Origin: Dryas octopetala
Lineage: Eukaryota; Streptophyta; Magnoliopsida; Rosales; Rosaceae
Direction of reading: 5' to 3'
Assembly (NCBI GenBank): GCA_963921425.1
Contig: OY992834.1
Coordinates: 5,828,001 to 5,892,000 of the forward strand
DNA: 64,000 bases
Below are positions 60,712 to 64,000 of the stretch, in pieces. The notes below the pieces were generated by a model. That model was given only the letters and a program-made list of their open reading frames with translations, made no database searches and was not told the origin of the DNA. Position 1 is the first letter of the stretch, and the number at the start of each line of letters is the position of its first letter. The position numbers were made by a program, and so were the translations under genes.

Positions 60712-62622
60712 ACTCTGGAGTCTAGACTCTAGAGTACTATTAGATATGTTATATTTATCCTGGCAAAAAAAAAAAAAATGTTATATTTATATGTAACATT
60801 AATGTTAATTAAACTTGAAGTCTTTTTCTTTGTACGTGCATAACTGGGCCTTTTTTTAAAACTACATTAATAACTACATAAGTGATAAGTATATAATAAT
60901 AAATCAAAACAAACAACTGGGCAGGGCAGCCGCTGTAAAACAGAGTGAAAAGAAAACATGAAGAAAGTTGTCATCCTCAGTCAGAGAGATGTACGTTGAT
61001 GGGTAATCCTTGAGAATAGTGGCGTGTTATATACTTTTGACTTGGTTTACTTTTTTTATTTGTCTTTTACTAAACGTTTGTCTTGAGTTACTGCAGAGAG
61101 CCAGAGACTCAATGGATGCATAAACTAATCAAATTCTAAGAAACTATGGATTTCAATTTTTTGTTTGGATTTTTTATATTTTAGCCCCGTTAGAGTTCAA
61201 TCTTACTTCATCACTTAAATAAAAAATTATGTTAATTTATTATTTGAATTAAAAATATCTTACTTCATTACCTACGGTTCATTTTGTTTAAATTTTTATT
61301 AAAAATAAGAGTATTTTAGTTTTTTTAAATTAATTTTTATTGTGTTAAAACAAATAAAATATAAAAAAAAATTTCTAACAATAAAAACTTGAAAAATACC
61401 AAAATACTCTTATTTTTAACAAAAATTTAAACAAAATGAATCATAGGTGATACAACGCAACAAATTTTTAATTCAGCTAATAAATTAATATAATTTTTTA
61501 TTTACATGATGAAGCAAAATTGAGCTCAAATTAGAGATGGTTAAAATATAAAAAAGCCTTTTTGTTTTAATATATTCTTATTCTTTTACGTTGTTACAAT
61601 GGTAACATTCGAACACCTCTCTCGTCATGACAGTTGCTACTCTGCTTTGACTGAAACCCTAACCGGCCTTCTTTGTAGCTTTGATAGTGACTACTCATTG
61701 TTTTTACTTCTCACAATCTCCAACATCGTACCCCCTGTCACTCATTTCAAGCTCAAATCCCAACATTTCCCTTTTGCTTCTTTTTGTTTTCTTCTACCCC
61801 CTAAACAAAACACCCTAAAGTGTCTTTTCTCCCTTGTGTCTCATATTTAGTCTCTTCTGGTTTTTGTTAATTATGGCATGTAGTTGTTAATTAGTTATTT
61901 AACTTATTTTCAATTGGGTTTGAGTGACAAAACTATAGCAAGTTTACATACATGAGGTTTAACGTTTAAGTAAATAAATGGAAATGCATGTAAAATTTTA
62001 AAAACTTGTCTGTTTCTGAAGAGCAGTTACAACTTCTCAGTTTTCTAATTGGATATTTTTGTGAGTTTTAAGGTTGGTTTAGGTGTAGGGTTTAGAATTT
62101 AAATGTGTGATCGGGAAGCATGTGTTGTTATTTTTATTATTTCTGATTGAAGTTACCTATTTTAGAGGTTTAAAAGTAGAAAACATGAATCCATAAGAGA
62201 TTTAAAACACAAAAATTGATTGTATCTAGACAACATGCAATCACAAGTTAAAGACCTCGATCTATAAGTTTTCTAATTTTACGGTGGGGCCGGGGGTATA
62301 GAATTTGGTTTTTCGAGCTTATTATCAAATACGTTTCTAAAGAAAACCAAGTCAAACGCCTCTATTCTCAAGCATTACATAAAAATGTTCTCTACCATAC
62401 ATCTGAGGATGATAACTTTCTTATAATCTAATGTTTTATTTTCACTCTGTTTTACAGCGGCTGCCCAGTTGTTTGTTTTGATCTATTATTATATACTTAA
62501 TTATGTATTTATTGTAGTCTTTAAAAAAGGCCCAGTGATGCACAAAGCAAAAGACTTCAAGTTTAACATTAATGTTACATATAAATATAACATTTCCAAT
62601 AGTACTCTAGACTCTAATAGTG
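60712..62622. mobile_element. Inverted-repeat element of about 1.9 kb
   Basis: The left arm 60715-60955 (AGTCTAGACTCTAGAGTACT ... GCCGCTGTAAAACAGAGTGA) and right arm 62435-62620 (TCACTCTGTTTTACAGCGGC ... AGTACTCTAGACTCTAATAG) are inverse copies of 190-240 bp. This suggests a long-TIR DNA element. No flanking duplication or transposase was established. A second foldback is nested at about 61165-61565. Confidence 0.65.
61165..61565. mobile_element. Nested foldback MITE (about 400 bp)
   Basis: Inverted arms of about 170 bp: 'TTTTTTATATTTTAGCCCC' on the left and 'TTAAAATATAAAAAAGCC' on the right, with matching inner parts around 'AAAAATAAGAGTATTTT'. Highly AT-rich. Confidence 0.7.
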
Positions 62623-62744
62623 GCTGAGCCCAACCTTAGCACCTGCAACACGCAATGCACACACTGCACCGTAGTACTAACCATTTTGGCTCATAGTACC
62701 CTGCATAGCAATCTGTAAATGGTTAGTACTAATGTCATATCAAA

Positions 62745-62745
<1 letters not shown>

Positions 62746-62773
<28 letters not shown>
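62746..62773. repeat. (AT)n microsatellite
   Basis: About 13-14 AT dinucleotides in an AT-rich spacer. Confidence 0.9.
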
Positions 62774-62778
<5 letters not shown>

Positions 62779-62979
62779 TTTTTTCTAAATCAAACATATT
62801 TAAACTGATCTTTTGATTACTGTCAAATTTGGACTCTCTAAAATCGAGTCCAAATTTCGTAATGTTGAAGTCATTTTAATTCTATTGAAGTTTAATTATT
62901 CAACTTGTACCTAAACTAAAAACTACTTATATTTTAGTAGTGAAACTAAAAGTTTATTGAAATTTGGTATTCTAAATCA

Positions 62980-64000
62980 ATGGGTAATGAAGTTCCTGAT
63001 TGACTGTTTGTTGATGCAAATTCTCGTAAGGTAGATGCAACAACTTAGATAAGCTGATCTGGCTGATCAGGTGCTTTGCTGGATGATGAAGTGGATGCTG
63101 GTTGAGATCTTCCTGCAAGAGAAACAAGGTCAAGGGAGATGGACCGGTGTGGTACCAGCCAAACACGCTCCGATGATGAAGTCAGTGATGGTGTTTGATG
63201 GTGGATGAGGAAGAACAAAGGAAGAACTTGGGAGAATGGGAAGAACAAGGCAAATGTTCTGGGTTATTCTCAGCAAGTTGGGTATATTCTTGGGAGAGTG
63301 GAAATTTTGTGTAAGTGTTTTGTGTGTAGATGCGTAGTAGTCCTAGTTTTTGCACATATGACTTGATATATATAAGCAAAGGAAACCTTAATGAGTAAGA
63401 TACCTGCATGTGAATGAATGGTTGCCAGAGACCCACGCACCTGGTCAGACCTAGTTGCATGCTCAGCTGCCTGCTTCTTCAGCATTCAATGCTGCATTGA
63501 ATGCTCCATTAAATGCAAGGCTGGAAGGTTCAGGCAGACTGCTCCAGTAGTCATGAATGCAAGCCTGATATCCCTTCTGTCAGAAGATTTGTGTCAGGTG
63601 CATTTAAGTGTGGCGGTTCGTCCCAGCATGATCTTCCCGGGAATGGCGGCGGAGAGCCGAGCCGAGCCGATACAAGCACATGTTCTTATGCGTAGACATA
63701 AAGTCCATGTGTGATCGGATCGGGCATGGGATTCAAGACCGAGCCGATCCAGTAGACTGGGATCCTTCCGAGCCCTAACTGGTCGACGCCAGAACTCGAA
63801 AAGAGACCGTGCCCTGTGCCGAGCTGAGCCGAATCGGAATGACCGTGGTGAGATGGACACTCGATCCATTGAAAGATCATCGGTTCGGTTCGGACCGAAC
63901 ACGGTGGACCCGGCGTGGAAATTCAATCTGAGCTGGCAGAGGAAATGCTGACCAGTGATGATGTGGAGGTCAAAGTTTGACCATAGAAAGTCAACTCCGA
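62980..64000. other. Possible retrotransposon terminal repeat, cut by the window edge
   Basis: This kilobase is clearly richer in G and C than the DNA before it, most so after 63600. It has a TATATATAAGC-like box near 63368-63378 and repeated GAGCCGA/CCGAGCC motifs, but no conserved protein. An LTR with internal promoter is plausible. Neither boundaries nor a second copy are visible, so this is a guess. Confidence 0.3.

Noticed and set aside
61599-61850. 83-codon plus-strand frame
   Set aside because: No recognised motif, no support upstream or downstream, and located inside an inverted-repeat element.
63418-63926. Overlapping frames on both strands at the window end
   Set aside because: GC-rich repetitive GAGCCGA sequence opens several frames at once, with no family similarity.

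Overview
This is a nuclear window from a flowering plant, most likely a woody eudicot and possibly Rosaceae. The evidence is GT-AG introns, plant-specific gene families, telo-box and site II promoter motifs, and many plant DNA transposons. The Rosaceae placement is inference only.

Layout. (1) 0.4-7.9 kb, minus strand: an 11-exon full-transporter ABC gene of the ABCB6/ABCB20 type. The exons join in frame to 1406 residues. The Walker A lysine of its second nucleotide-binding domain is read as arginine. (2) 10.9-13.1 kb, plus strand: an eight-exon PsbP-like gene (PPL1 type) with a two-part thylakoid-lumen targeting signal. (3) 13.7-15.5 kb, minus strand: the cytosolic ribosomal protein gene RPL23A (uL23). 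These three are single-copy housekeeping genes.

(4) 17.6-59.6 kb: a tandem array of DUF674 genes, all on the minus strand. A complete unit has a long exon of about 205-228 codons and a short exon of about 25-35 codons beginning with a GVKLL-type motif. Four two-exon copies look intact (17.6, 26.0, 36.2 and 55.1 kb). A fifth (43.5 kb) is intact but has lost its intron exactly. Three are near full length but carry frameshifts or a stop (19.6, 31.5 and 34.1 kb). At least eight further relics are scattered between them, mainly orphan second exons and pieces of exon 1. Similar flanks show that duplication units included 3' UTR and upstream DNA.

The array is heavily invaded by DNA transposons, several with exact target-site duplications: a 564-bp hAT element in an intron; a long-TIR Mutator-like element nested in one of two related larger elements that carry different host-gene cargo (one a SYP7-type syntaxin fragment); a 5.1-kb CACTA element with host-gene pieces (SUD1/CER9-like, probably KIN-14-like) whose empty site survives in an inverted copy 5 kb away; and three long-TIR foldback elements near 50.6, 52.9 and 57.1 kb. 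A satellite of about 179 bp replaces the body of one DUF674 relic. Fragments of a SKI2-type helicase gene are joined to DUF674 relics twice, in opposite orientations.

(5) 59.7-64 kb: no convincing gene. There is a 1.9-kb inverted-repeat element and a GC-richer end that may be a retrotransposon terminal repeat cut by the window edge. No tRNA, rRNA or CRISPR structures were recognised. The DUF674 biochemical function is unknown, so the array is described as a rapidly evolving family rather than assigned a role.
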